5,150 bases of DNA from positions 1 through 5,150 of the forward strand of contig CAYWMN010000259.1 in NCBI GenBank assembly GCA_964459065.1, read 5' to 3'. Positions 5,150 to 5,150 of the stretch are shown here, in pieces. This stretch comes from JAMCXS01 sp964459065. GTDB taxonomy: Bacteria > Acidobacteriota > Terriglobia > UBA7540. Numbering within the stretch: the first letter of the stretch is position 1; each line of letters opens with the position of its first letter. The notes under the pieces were generated by a model. The model saw only the letters and a list, made by a program, of their open reading frames with translations. It ran no database searches and was not told the DNA's origin. A program made the translations under genes and the position numbers.

Positions 5150-5150
5150 A

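Noticed and set aside
4807..5150. A CRISPR array, because of many repeats
   Set aside because: The repeats differ from one another in sequence and spacing; there are no regular spacers or cas genes.

Overview
The window looks like a chromosomal segment from a diderm, moderately GC-rich bacterium, most plausibly a soil or subsurface Acidobacteriota. This is an inference. It rests on a signal-peptide-bearing OprO/OprP-type outer-membrane porin, a cyclic-nucleotide-binding/DUF1003 fusion, and intergenic DNA packed with short palindromic REP-like repeats. No rRNA, tRNA, CRISPR array, transposase or phage gene is visible.

Layout: bases 1-340 hold no recognisable gene, apart from one copy of a dispersed palindromic repeat near the left edge (47-79). 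An AT-rich operator-like block (about 343-376) follows, then a roughly 220-nt leader. Next comes a tight plus-strand operon of three genes separated by 6 and 12 nt: a stand-alone FmdE-family protein with a C-terminal zinc ribbon (600-1205), a TauE/SafE-family permease (1212-2015) and an OprO/P-like porin (2028-3149). After a 128-nt gap comes an ArsR-family repressor (start taken at 3278, end 3652). Its promoter is overlaid by an AT-rich palindrome sharing a 13-bp identical core with the block before the operon. A convergent minus-strand gene (4676 to 3801) encodes a cyclic-nucleotide-binding-like domain fused to a two-helix DUF1003 membrane domain. From about 4690 to the right edge there is no gene. 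The last 350 bases are a mosaic of hairpins, several preceded by the tetranucleotide GTAG, plus a second copy of the left-edge repeat.

How the genes may work together: the shared operator suggests that the ArsR protein controls both itself and the fmdE-like/permease/porin operon. The porin would open the outer membrane to a small anion, the TauE/SafE protein would move an anion (the family is linked to sulfite, sulfonates and related compounds) across the inner membrane, and the FmdE-like protein would bind a metal or metal-thiol species in the cytoplasm. The repressor keeps the CVC pair used by classical arsenite-sensing ArsR proteins, so the inducer could be a thiophilic metalloid, a metal or a reactive sulfur species. 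No arsenic resistance gene is present, so the substrate stays open. This ArsR-FmdE-TauE-porin module, with its two-site operator, is the best candidate for an undescribed system in the window.
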